DNA of 64,000 nt from Psychroserpens luteolus. GTDB lineage: Bacteria > Bacteroidota > Bacteroidia > Flavobacteriales > Flavobacteriaceae. How positions within the stretch are numbered: position 1 is the stretch's first letter; each line of letters opens with the position of its first letter. The translations under genes were made by a program, and so were the position numbers. A model generated the notes under the pieces. The model was not told where the DNA came from. It saw only the letters and a list, made by a program, of their open reading frames with translations, and did not search any database. Below are positions 16,962 through 24,928 of this stretch, one piece after another. The stretch covers positions 620,001 to 684,000 of the forward strand of contig NZ_JAHVXI010000001.1 in the NCBI RefSeq assembly GCF_021032705.1. The letters are read 5' to 3'.

Positions 16962-17438
16962 ATGAGAAAATTAATAGTTGTTTTAAGTTTGATATTAATG
17001 TCTGTAACGAGTCATGCCCAACAGGAAGACATTCCTGAACTTAAAGCTCATTTTTCGGCTATTATTGTTACAGAGATAGATTCTTCAATAGTTTGGTATA
17101 CAAAAATGTTAGGCTTTGAAATTATTAATAAAAGAGAATTTGCAGAAGCCGGGTTTAAGCAATCTAACTTAAAACGCGGAACTATACTTCTAGAATTGAT
17201 CGAACTCGACTCTGCTCTTGAACCTAAAAAGGTTATTGCCAATTATAGTTCAAAAACTCGAATGACTGGACTATTTAAAATTGGGTTCCTAGTTTCAGAT
17301 TTTGATAGATTAATACAACATTTAAAAGAAAACAATGCCAAGTTTCATGGAAATATTGTCGTTGATGAAAAAACTGGAAAGCGGATGGTAATTATTAAGG
17401 ATCCTGACGAAAATAGGATTCAACTATTTGAAAATTAA
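16962..17438 (+). CDS. Secreted glyoxalase/VOC-superfamily protein
   Basis: A protein of 158 residues with a signal peptide (about 1-19, ending SHAQ). A single vicinal-oxygen-chelate unit follows: YTKMLGFEIINKREF near residues 46-60, then LKRGTILLELIEL, and the C-terminal IIKDPDENRIQLFE, which is the classic end of the fold with its Glu. Members include glyoxalase I, bleomycin-binding and dioxygenase-like proteins. A secreted form is uncommon but known in Bacteroidetes, and the substrate cannot be stated. It starts 12 bp after one repeat element and is followed within 6 bp by another, the same gene-plus-element pattern as its neighbours. Confidence 0.75.
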   Translation: MRKLIVVLSLILMSVTSHAQQEDIPELKAHFSAIIVTEIDSSIVWYTKMLGFEIINKREFAEAGFKQSNLKRGTILLELIELDSALEPKKVIANYSSKTRMTGLFKIGFLVSDFDRLIQHLKENNAKFHGNIVVDEKTGKRMVIIKDPDENRIQLFEN

Positions 17439-17443
17439 ACTTT

Positions 17444-17574
17444 GGTACCAACAACGCATATAATTAATACTGTTTAAAAATGATTTGGAAAATTCTACCC
17501 AATTTTCACACGCTTCATTCTTTTTTCTAACTAACGGCTAACACTACCAATCTTGCACTAATACACTCTACACC
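17444..17574 (+). repeat. Second, diverged copy of the cassette-like element
   Basis: It starts six bases after the glyoxalase stop with GGTACCAACAACGCATATAA and then follows the copy at 16816 at the same spacing: TTAATACTGTTTA, a GG-AAATTC block, and a CTTCATTCTTTTTTCTAAC block. The right end (AACACTACCAATC, ending ACTCTACAC) is more diverged. The match is recognisable along the whole length by eye. Confidence 0.6.
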
Positions 17575-17657
17575 ATTTAAAAACAAGGCATTAGATGATT
17601 AAAATCATTTCATAAGGAGACTCACTTCAGTAATTTGCTCTTAAAACATATTATATC

Positions 17658-17850
17658 ATGAGAGCATTAATTTTATCTGTCTGTTTCGCACTACTCTTTA
17701 ATTACTCCTTTGGTCAAGCAGATAATCAATCAACAAAAAATATTAGCATAGGTTTTGAGCTAGATGCTGTACCATATATATTCCAAGTGTATTACTCTTA
17801 CAAGAGCTGGAACTATGATTATTGCTGGATCGGCTAAATATCACTTATAA
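17658..17850 (+). pseudogene. Remnant of a secreted or outer-membrane protein gene
   Basis: An ATG at 17658 opens a 59-codon frame with a good signal peptide (MRALILSVCFALLFNYSFGQ) and a mature start STKNISIGFELDAVPYIFQ that looks like the first barrel strand of a larger outer-membrane protein. It ends abruptly at 17837. A shift of frame gives AGTMIIAGSAKYHL and a stop at 17850, which looks like the true C-terminus of such a protein. The most likely reading is a gene that lost its middle by deletion. It could instead be a short real peptide. The remaining sequence of 17575-17878 shows nothing else. Confidence 0.45.
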
Positions 17851-17878
17851 AATTAATTCAAAAAATTAAACAGCACAG

Positions 17879-18595
17879 ATGGTAGAAAAATTAGAGGAAA
17901 TAGATGATTATCTAGATCCACATTATATACAGCGAAGTAATTGGTTAAGAGCTGCTGTTCTAGGAGCAAATGATGGAATTTTGTCAACGGCAAGTATTGC
18001 GATTGGTGTGGCAGCTGCAAGTGACATAAGAGACCCTATAATTTTGGCAACATTAGCTGGATTAGTTGCTGGCGCCTTATCAATGGCTGCTGGAGAATAT
18101 GTTTCTGTAAGCTCACAAACAGATGTAGAAAAAGCCGATATAGAACGTGAAAGACAAGAACTAAAAGAAATGCCAGAAATTGAATTACAAAGACTAGCGG
18201 AGATTTATGAAAAAAGAGGGCTAAAAAAAGAAACAGCAAGAAAAGTTGCGCAAGAATTAACCGAACACGATGCTTTAGGAGCACATGTTAGGGACGAATT
18301 AGGAATTAATGACATTAGTCAAGCCAAACCTATGCAGGCAGCATTGGCATCTGGAGCGGCATTTACAGTAGGAGGTTTACTTCCCTTTTTAGTCACGCTC
18401 TTTATTCCATTGGAGAGTTTGGAATATTCACTTTACGGTTTTTCCCTATTATTTCTAATAATATTAGGAGCATTGGCAGCAAAAGCAGGTGGCTCTAGTA
18501 TTGGAAAAGCAATTCTTCGTATCACATTCTGGGGAACTGTGGCCATGGGACTGACTGCTTTAGTAGGACATTTGTTTAATGTAAATGTCGGTTAA
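17879..18595 (+). CDS. VIT/CCC1-family metal transporter
   Basis: An inner-membrane protein of 238 residues. The N-terminal half has SNWLRAAVLGANDGILSTASIAIGVAAA followed by LAGLVAGALSMAAGEYVSVSSQ, the signature of the vacuolar iron transporter/CCC1 family. A cytoplasmic helical section (about 80-140, rich in Glu) includes EMPEIELQRLAEIYEKRGL, where the family binds metal. The last three helices run from about 150 to 235. Members move Fe2+ or Mn2+ out of the cytoplasm. The gene stands alone between a gene remnant and an unrelated gene. Direction and metal are inferred from the family. Confidence 0.88.
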   Translation: MVEKLEEIDDYLDPHYIQRSNWLRAAVLGANDGILSTASIAIGVAAASDIRDPIILATLAGLVAGALSMAAGEYVSVSSQTDVEKADIERERQELKEMPEIELQRLAEIYEKRGLKKETARKVAQELTEHDALGAHVRDELGINDISQAKPMQAALASGAAFTVGGLLPFLVTLFIPLESLEYSLYGFSLLFLIILGALAAKAGGSSIGKAILRITFWGTVAMGLTALVGHLFNVNVG

Positions 18596-18725
18596 AATCC
18601 TACAGATGTTCCTCTGGTTCGTTTTCTTTTACTAATTTCGTTCTAATTAACACAACACAAGAGCATAATAAACAGGTAAAGTATCGCATACACGAACTCC
18701 TTGTAGATCATTAAAACCCCTAAAC

Positions 18726-19433
18726 TTGAAACATAAAATCAGATTAAGATTTAAGAATTGGAAAAAATATGTATTCGAATTTCTATCCGTTTTTTTTGCA
18801 GTTACTTTCGCTTTTTTATTAGACAGATGGAATGAAAACAGAAAAGAAAGATTTACAGAAAAAACAATTCTAACAGAAATCTATAATGGTTTAGAAAGAG
18901 ATAGTATTGATTTAGATAATGACGAGAAATCAATAAAATATAATATTAAGGCTGTCAATTATTTTAGAAAAATTGTTGACAATATAGAAGTTGATAATGA
19001 TTCCTTGCCAACGTATTATTTTTATCTAACTAGAGATTTTTTAACCATTCAAAATACATCTGGATATGAAACTTTAAAATCTATAGGTTTAGAAATAATA
19101 GAAAATGACTCTTTGCGAAAAACGATAATTGATTTATATGAAGTGCGTTATAAATTACATAGAAAATTTACCGAGGAATATGATGAAAATAAGTATATGA
19201 GGAATTATTTTGAAAAAATCAATACCTCAATTTCTCCCAACTTTATTTATGACATTCGTGGCAATATAACTGGAATAAAGCAGCCATTAGACTTAAACGA
19301 AAAAGAAAAAAACTTGATAAAAAGTTATTTATGGAAACTAGAAATTAACAGACTTGACCGTGAAAGTGCCATAAAAAGGAATAAATCTAGAATTGGAGAA
19401 GTAAGAAACTACATTAAAGAAAATTTAAAATAA
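18726..19433 (+). CDS. DUF6090-like single-span membrane protein
   Basis: A protein of 235 residues that starts with TTG at 18726 if the whole N-terminus is used. No in-frame ATG precedes the membrane segment, so this rare start is preferred. A basic N-terminus leads into one transmembrane helix (about 17-33, ending LLDRWNENRKER), then a helical, charged domain (about 40-235). The arrangement of helix, WNENRK and long charged tail is seen in the DUF6090 family of flavobacteria, whose role is unknown. It stands alone, 130 bp after the metal transporter, and converges with the cytochrome operon. Confidence 0.65.
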   Translation: MKHKIRLRFKNWKKYVFEFLSVFFAVTFAFLLDRWNENRKERFTEKTILTEIYNGLERDSIDLDNDEKSIKYNIKAVNYFRKIVDNIEVDNDSLPTYYFYLTRDFLTIQNTSGYETLKSIGLEIIENDSLRKTIIDLYEVRYKLHRKFTEEYDENKYMRNYFEKINTSISPNFIYDIRGNITGIKQPLDLNEKEKNLIKSYLWKLEINRLDRESAIKRNKSRIGEVRNYIKENLK

Positions 19434-19509
19434 AGCCTAGTATTCTAATAGGAGTGTAAGTTAAATAGTAAAATCATCAAGTAAACACATAAAAGTTAAA
19501 GAATCTTCG

Positions 19510-21636
19510 CTACCAAAAATAAACCTCATCAACAAAAAGCCAAGATGGATTACCAGCACTTGGATGCCAACTAGGTAAGGCGTCATGGTTATTAACAACA
19601 ATCTTAAAGTACCTTGCCGTGGTCTCAGGTAATGCTATTGTGAATTTTTCTTTTCGAGGGTCTACATTTTTGGTGCTAGGTGCATTTTTTAGGTCTCCCA
19701 CTTTTTTGTAAACGCCTTTTTCGGTAGTAGATGTAAAAACAGTAATATCTGTTGGGTATAAAATCCAACTCCCAATATCTTCAAGACAACTAACAGAAAT
19801 ATGATTTACAGTTTGCTGTTCTTTTAGGTCAATAGTAATCTGCAAATCATTACCAAAATAACCAATCCAATGACCATCCCTAAAATCTGTACTGCCTTCT
19901 TTCATATCAAACACCTTTAGAGGATCTGGGTAACGATCGTCAGGCATGTCTTCTACTATAAAGTCTGTCACAGCATACTGCACTTTTGCATAGTGTCTTG
20001 TAATCACATCACTTGGCTCCCAGCCATCTTTAAACGCAGCAATTTTGAGTGTTTTTGAAGTGTTTAAAATCAGTTTTTCATTAAAAATTTTAGACGTAGA
20101 ATCTGGCACATCTCCATTGAGCGTATACCGTATCTCCACATTTTTTAACCGACTCAACACATTCACATGAATTGTATCGTTGAACAAAGTTTTACTCGGA
20201 CTTATTAGTGGCGGTTCTAACTGACTTCTATCTACAAAACCTACAATATCATTTTGAATGCTAACGCCAAAGGTGTTGGCTAGTCGTCGTGCATTATCAT
20301 TATCAACATTAGTATTCCAGGAGTAAATACGTTTAGGTTGTATTGCTGTTAATAGGTTTTCAAGTCCGTCTTCGGAAATAGCAGTATTGTGAATATTAAG
20401 CACTTCGAGATGCTCTAGTGCTTTAAGGTTTTCAATGGTTTTATCTGAAATTGACGTGCCCTGTAAGCGAAGTGACTTGAGGTTTTTGAACTTTTTAAAC
20501 CCTGAAGTCAATTCATCTGTTAGTCCCGAATTACTAAAATCTAATTCAATGATTTGTTCATCTAAAGCTAAAAGGGTTTCCATCGTGTTTTTAGTTGGAA
20601 CACTATCTAAATATTTGACATTAAGTTCTGCTTGACCTGGAACCAATTCTAACACACGAAACCCAGCAGCTTTTACCTCATCAATATCATCTTGAGATGC
20701 TTTAGGAATATTTACTTTGTTAAAAACGAGATACTTGTTTAGTTTCTTTTTTAAGGTGTCATTTTCTGAATTAGCAGTCGCATAATTTTCAAAATCTAAC
20801 CCATTTTCAATCCAATGTTCAATTAACCAAATCTCATCTTTTGTTAATTGATCCTTCCCTTCTGGAGGCATATGCTCCTCATCGGAAATAGGAAGCAACA
20901 CTCTTGAATACAATAAACTTTCCGAAGCATTTCCACTAATAACACTCAACCCGCTCGCACCACCTTTTAAGATCTGCTCTTTTGTAACTAGTGACAATTC
21001 TCCTTTTTGCTTTGAGGCATTATGACATTGAATACATTTTTTATCCAAAATCTTTACAACAACATCATTGTATAGTTTTAAACTATCAATGTCTTCAATC
21101 GTTCGCTCTTTTTTCGAAACGCTTATGTATTCGGTTAAATACTGATCGCCATGTGTTAAAACACTTCCATAATGACCAGCAACACTAATACTAATTACAG
21201 TTGCTATAAACAATGGAAGAAAGATCTTATTCGACTTAAAAGACGGCTTTAAACTCATAAAGAAAAGAACAACAGCTAATAGTGCTGTAGCAATTCCTGT
21301 ATAAAAATGAAGGTCTAAGGTCTCCTTTTGATAACCGCCTTCTAAAGATAAAAAGTAACCCAAAAAACAGGTGATGATTGCAAAAAGCGAAGTGAAACCG
21401 AGCAAACTCTTTATGGTGTTTTCTGGATAGTTCTTCTGAAATCTTCCTAAAACATCAATAAAAAAAGTGACTATCAATGCACCAATTGGTAAATGTAAAA
21501 GCAATGGATGAAAACGCCCTAAGGCTAAAATAAATCGAGGCGATTCATCTGTTTTTATACCATACAATGTTAGTACTCCAAATAGGAGTAATACTATTAA
21601 AAAAACACTTTTATATATCTGATTATTATTTGTCAT
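19510..21636 (-). CDS. Membrane-bound planctomycete-type cytochrome with LRR and hexosaminidase-C-like domains
   Basis: A multi-domain protein of 708 residues. Residues 1-160 have four to five membrane helices including RFHPLLLHLPIGALIV, resembling DUF2231. Then comes a planctomycete-type cytochrome c domain with CIQCH at 201-205 and an HMPPEGKD segment that may supply the distal Met. Short leucine-rich repeats follow at about 345-430, then a beta-sandwich like the C-terminal domain of hexosaminidases (YTLNGDVPDST, about 470-555), and a discoidin-like domain (about 565-708). Last gene of a five-gene operon; its start overlaps the previous stop by one base. It likely carries electrons at the periplasmic face, but its partner is unknown. 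Confidence 0.8.
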   Translation of the reverse strand: MTNNNQIYKSVFLIVLLLFGVLTLYGIKTDESPRFILALGRFHPLLLHLPIGALIVTFFIDVLGRFQKNYPENTIKSLLGFTSLFAIITCFLGYFLSLEGGYQKETLDLHFYTGIATALLAVVLFFMSLKPSFKSNKIFLPLFIATVISISVAGHYGSVLTHGDQYLTEYISVSKKERTIEDIDSLKLYNDVVVKILDKKCIQCHNASKQKGELSLVTKEQILKGGASGLSVISGNASESLLYSRVLLPISDEEHMPPEGKDQLTKDEIWLIEHWIENGLDFENYATANSENDTLKKKLNKYLVFNKVNIPKASQDDIDEVKAAGFRVLELVPGQAELNVKYLDSVPTKNTMETLLALDEQIIELDFSNSGLTDELTSGFKKFKNLKSLRLQGTSISDKTIENLKALEHLEVLNIHNTAISEDGLENLLTAIQPKRIYSWNTNVDNDNARRLANTFGVSIQNDIVGFVDRSQLEPPLISPSKTLFNDTIHVNVLSRLKNVEIRYTLNGDVPDSTSKIFNEKLILNTSKTLKIAAFKDGWEPSDVITRHYAKVQYAVTDFIVEDMPDDRYPDPLKVFDMKEGSTDFRDGHWIGYFGNDLQITIDLKEQQTVNHISVSCLEDIGSWILYPTDITVFTSTTEKGVYKKVGDLKNAPSTKNVDPRKEKFTIALPETTARYFKIVVNNHDALPSWHPSAGNPSWLFVDEVYFW

Positions 21637-22421
21637 TAATTAAAAATCCATTCGTCCATAAATAACCATGCTTTGAGTCCTTTTCCTGGATGCCATTCTG
21701 GTAATTCTTTGGTATTACTTATCATTACCGATAGTGATTCAACATCTTTTTCTATTGAAATTCGAACATCATCTAATGCTAAAACCTCTTTGGTTTCTGG
21801 TTGAGGCATTTTTACTTGTACTGTATCTGTTTTATTAATTATTACAGAAACGACCTCTGGCGGAAAAATCCAAGACTTTGTATCCACCAAATAGCCTATA
21901 GTCACACTTTTAATGTACGTGTCTTTTGCAAAATAAACATTGGCTTTCACAATAGTATCAAAACCTAACCATTGTTGATCTCTAAAATTTAAAGCAGCTT
22001 TTTGATGATTTACAAGCGTTGAATCACCCAAACCTTGATAGGTACTATGTGCTTTGGTCTTCCAATCGATACGAAGAGGCGTTAGTCCTTTTTGATAGAC
22101 TTTCAATTCTGAAACAGCACTAGGTTTCCAATCGGGATGAAAGGCTTTAAACTTATAACGCCCTTCATCACTTACTACTAAAGCCGATTTATAGGCCTCT
22201 GAAGATTGAGATGGTTCGGAACCATCAGATGTATAAAATATCTCAACCCCTTTCATACGTAATTCTGAAGTAATCACAACTGAAGAATCAATAATCGTAT
22301 TCGATGCTTTTACTCTGGGCTGCTCCAATTGAATATCTTGCTGTTGAACATAAGGACTCTTCTCTTTTTTAGCACAACCAAAAAAGCAAAGCATGACCAA
22401 AACCACAATGTTCACTTTCAT
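21636..22421 (-). CDS. Lipoprotein with hexosaminidase-C-like and discoidin-like domains
   Basis: The chosen start at 22421 gives a lipoprotein signal MKVNIVVLVMLCFFGCAKK and a length of 261 residues. An upstream start would add 14 residues ahead of the signal and is unlikely. The ATG overlaps the stop of the preceding gene (ATGA), implying translational coupling. After the lipobox come a beta-sandwich with FYTSDGSEPSQSSE (the chitobiase/hexosaminidase C-terminal type) and a discoidin-like domain with FRDQQWLGFDT and SWIFPPEVVSV. The same two domains close the protein encoded just downstream (19510-21636), so the pair probably shares ancestry or binds the same partner. Confidence 0.72.
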   Translation of the reverse strand: MKVNIVVLVMLCFFGCAKKEKSPYVQQQDIQLEQPRVKASNTIIDSSVVITSELRMKGVEIFYTSDGSEPSQSSEAYKSALVVSDEGRYKFKAFHPDWKPSAVSELKVYQKGLTPLRIDWKTKAHSTYQGLGDSTLVNHQKAALNFRDQQWLGFDTIVKANVYFAKDTYIKSVTIGYLVDTKSWIFPPEVVSVIINKTDTVQVKMPQPETKEVLALDDVRISIEKDVESLSVMISNTKELPEWHPGKGLKAWLFMDEWIFN

Positions 22422-23461
22422 ACTCGTGTTAATTTTATGGGATAGGTTTGACCCGAATTCCATTGTGCAACATACATATTCTCATCATCATCAATACACA
22501 CATCATGCGGATGTTGAAATAATCGAATCGTTTGATATAACTCTTCCAGATTGTGATTTTTATAAGAAGGAGCTGTAGCTCCAGGACAAGATATGACTTC
22601 ATTATTCTCATTCATAATTAAGATAAAGCCAGATTTTGAGCGCAATGAATTTTTAGACCTCAACACGGCAAAATAAATGTCCTTTTTATGAATCACAGGA
22701 CGACAAATTAAAGCGCCAGGCACATTTATAGTTTCTAAAAATTCACCCTTCAAACTAAATCGTTTTAACTGATTTAATTCTCTTGCAGATATTAAAAGTG
22801 ACGGATTTTGTTTATCTCTATCGTCATAACAAATACCATGAGCATTTAAAAACTGTCCGTTTCCAGTTCCTTGTCCTCCAAAAATATTCAATAACTCCCC
22901 TTTGTGATTATAATGTATAATGTGCTGCTTGCCATAACCATCTGCAACATAAAAATCACCATTCTCAACCACAGTAGTCTCCGTTGGTTTGAAGTCTTCT
23001 TTTGTCGCGTACTTTCCTGTTTCCGACGGAAAATCTAAAGTAAATACAACCTTACCGTCTATAGTAGTTTTAATAATTTGGTGACGTTCATAATCGGTAA
23101 TTAATAAAAAATCTGTTCCATTTTCTTTCACTAAGGTTAATCCATGTGCGCCAGGATACTCTGTTCCCCAAGTTTCTAATAAGGTTCCAGATTTATCATA
23201 GATGATTACATTATTCTTAATATGATTGGTCAATAACACAATTCGTCCCTTCGAATCTTGAACCATTTCATGACAATCATTAACAGGTGTTTTTAATGAA
23301 TTAAGCTGTCCCCAATTAAGATTGACTTTATACTTATGAGAGTTGTGTCCAACAATAATATCTTCGGTCTTACTAAACGAAAAAGCACTACTATACATAG
23401 GATACGTTAATAATCCCATAGCAAGACATGACGATTGCTTTAGAAATTTCCTCCTACTCAT
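22418..23461 (-). CDS. Tat-exported NHL/6-bladed beta-propeller protein
   Basis: A protein of 347 residues starting MSRRKFLKQSS, a twin-arginine signal (Arg3, Arg4), so it is exported folded. The rest shows repeated propeller blades of NHL type, for example LVKENGTDFLLITDYERHQI, GDFYVADGYGKQHI and GQFLNAHGICYDD, ending with DENMYVAQWNSGQTYP. The family often serves as a binding scaffold or lactonase-like enzyme, and no catalytic metal site can be confirmed by eye. It lies 1 bp after the DUF1501 gene and overlaps the next lipoprotein gene by 4 bp, a tight operon arrangement. Its role with the cytochromes is unknown. Confidence 0.8.
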   Translation of the reverse strand: MSRRKFLKQSSCLAMGLLTYPMYSSAFSFSKTEDIIVGHNSHKYKVNLNWGQLNSLKTPVNDCHEMVQDSKGRIVLLTNHIKNNVIIYDKSGTLLETWGTEYPGAHGLTLVKENGTDFLLITDYERHQIIKTTIDGKVVFTLDFPSETGKYATKEDFKPTETTVVENGDFYVADGYGKQHIIHYNHKGELLNIFGGQGTGNGQFLNAHGICYDDRDKQNPSLLISARELNQLKRFSLKGEFLETINVPGALICRPVIHKKDIYFAVLRSKNSLRSKSGFILIMNENNEVISCPGATAPSYKNHNLEELYQTIRLFQHPHDVCIDDDENMYVAQWNSGQTYPIKLTRV

Positions 23462-23462
23462 A

Positions 23463-24923
23463 TTAGCTTATCAAATCATTAATAACATGTCCAGAAACGT
23501 CAGTAAGTCTAAAACGTCTTCCTTGATGTTTGTACGTAAACTTGGTATGATCTATTCCCATTAAATGCATCATTGTGGCTTGTAAATCGTGAACATGCAC
23601 TGGGTCTTTTGCAATATTATAACCAAAATCATCTGTTTCCCCATATGTAAACCCTGGCTTCACACCTCCTCCTGCCATAAACATGGTAAAGCATTTTGGA
23701 TGATGATCTCTGCCGTAATTTGTATCGGTTAATGTGCCTTGACTATAATTGGTTCGGCCAAATTCTCCTCCCCAAACCACTAGTGTGTCTTCTAATAATC
23801 CGCGTTGTTTTAAATCCATAATCAATGCAGCAGTAGCTTGATCGATATCTTTAGCTTGTTTTTCAATTTGAGATGGTAAATTTTCATGTTGATCCCAACC
23901 CATATGATACAACTGCACAAATCTTACATCCTTTTCTACTAAGCGTCTTGCTAACAAACAATTTGCAGCATAGGTTCCAGGTATTGCCGCATTAGAGCCA
24001 TACATTTGAAGAATATGGTCTGGTTCGTCTTCAATATTCATAGTATCTGGCACAGATGTTTGCATTCTATAAGCCATTTCATACTGCGCAATTCTACTGT
24101 TAATCTCAGGATCACCAAATTCACGCTCTTGCTTCTCATTTAATTCGCTAATATGATCGAGCATTTTACGACGTTCAGACCTTGTCATTCCTTCAGGATC
24201 TTTTAGATATAGTACTGGATCTTTACCTGAACGAAACTGTACACCTTGATGTAATGAGCTTAAAAAGCCATTTCCCCAAAGTCTTGAATATAAAGGTTGC
24301 GCAAGTGGTCGCCCTGTTCCTCTCGACAACAATACTGTAAATGTAGGCAAGTTATCATTTAAGCTACCTAAACCGTAACTCATCCAAGAACCTATACTTG
24401 GTCGTCCTGCCTGCTGAGAACCTGTTTGGAAGAATGTTATTGCTGGATCATGATTAATAGCTTCAGTATGCATAGACTTCACAAAACAAAGCTCATCTAC
24501 AATCTTGGCAGTATAAGGCATTAAATCGCTAACCCAAGCTCTGGATTCTCCATACTGATTAAACTTAAACTGACTACCAACTAAAGGAAAACTATCTTGA
24601 CCTGAAGTCATCCCTGTTAAACGCTGACCTTGCCTCACAGAATCTGGTAGGTCTTGACCACGCATTTTATCAAGTAGAGGTTTGTAATCAAATAATTCTA
24701 ATTGCGATGGACCACCACTTTGAAACAGATATATCACACGCTTTGCTTTTGGTGCAAAATGAGGTAAATTCATGCCAGCTAAAGGAGATCCTTCGGCTTC
24801 AACAATTGAAGAGAAGGGATCTAGCATAGACGCAGCAGCCAATCCACCAATACCTAAACCCAATTTTTTGATAAATTGTCGTCTGTTATTATTCAAAAAA
24901 TGTTTTGAAACTTCATCTTCCAT
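23463..24923 (-). CDS. DUF1501 protein (Tat-exported, sulfatase-like fold)
   Basis: A protein of 486 residues with a twin-arginine signal (NNRRQFIKKLGLGIGGLAAA, Arg14-Arg15). The family features are LFQSGGPSQLELFDYKP, SIGSWMSYGLGSLNDNLP, VWGGEFGRTNYSQG and DHHPKCFTMFMAGGGVKPG, which identify DUF1501. This family belongs to the alkaline phosphatase/sulfatase fold and is typical of Planctomycetes and Verrucomicrobia. It nearly always lies beside a DUF1549/DUF1553 cytochrome gene, as here (5 bp gap). The reaction has not been established to my knowledge. Histidine and aspartate residues near the C-terminus could bind metal. Confidence 0.9.
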   Translation of the reverse strand: MEDEVSKHFLNNNRRQFIKKLGLGIGGLAAASMLDPFSSIVEAEGSPLAGMNLPHFAPKAKRVIYLFQSGGPSQLELFDYKPLLDKMRGQDLPDSVRQGQRLTGMTSGQDSFPLVGSQFKFNQYGESRAWVSDLMPYTAKIVDELCFVKSMHTEAINHDPAITFFQTGSQQAGRPSIGSWMSYGLGSLNDNLPTFTVLLSRGTGRPLAQPLYSRLWGNGFLSSLHQGVQFRSGKDPVLYLKDPEGMTRSERRKMLDHISELNEKQEREFGDPEINSRIAQYEMAYRMQTSVPDTMNIEDEPDHILQMYGSNAAIPGTYAANCLLARRLVEKDVRFVQLYHMGWDQHENLPSQIEKQAKDIDQATAALIMDLKQRGLLEDTLVVWGGEFGRTNYSQGTLTDTNYGRDHHPKCFTMFMAGGGVKPGFTYGETDDFGYNIAKDPVHVHDLQATMMHLMGIDHTKFTYKHQGRRFRLTDVSGHVINDLIS

Positions 24924-24928
24924 AGTTA

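Noticed and set aside
16483-17574. True integron with attC sites
   Set aside because: No integrase gene is in the window and the element ends do not match the attC core GTTRRRY well, so only a cassette-like pattern is claimed.
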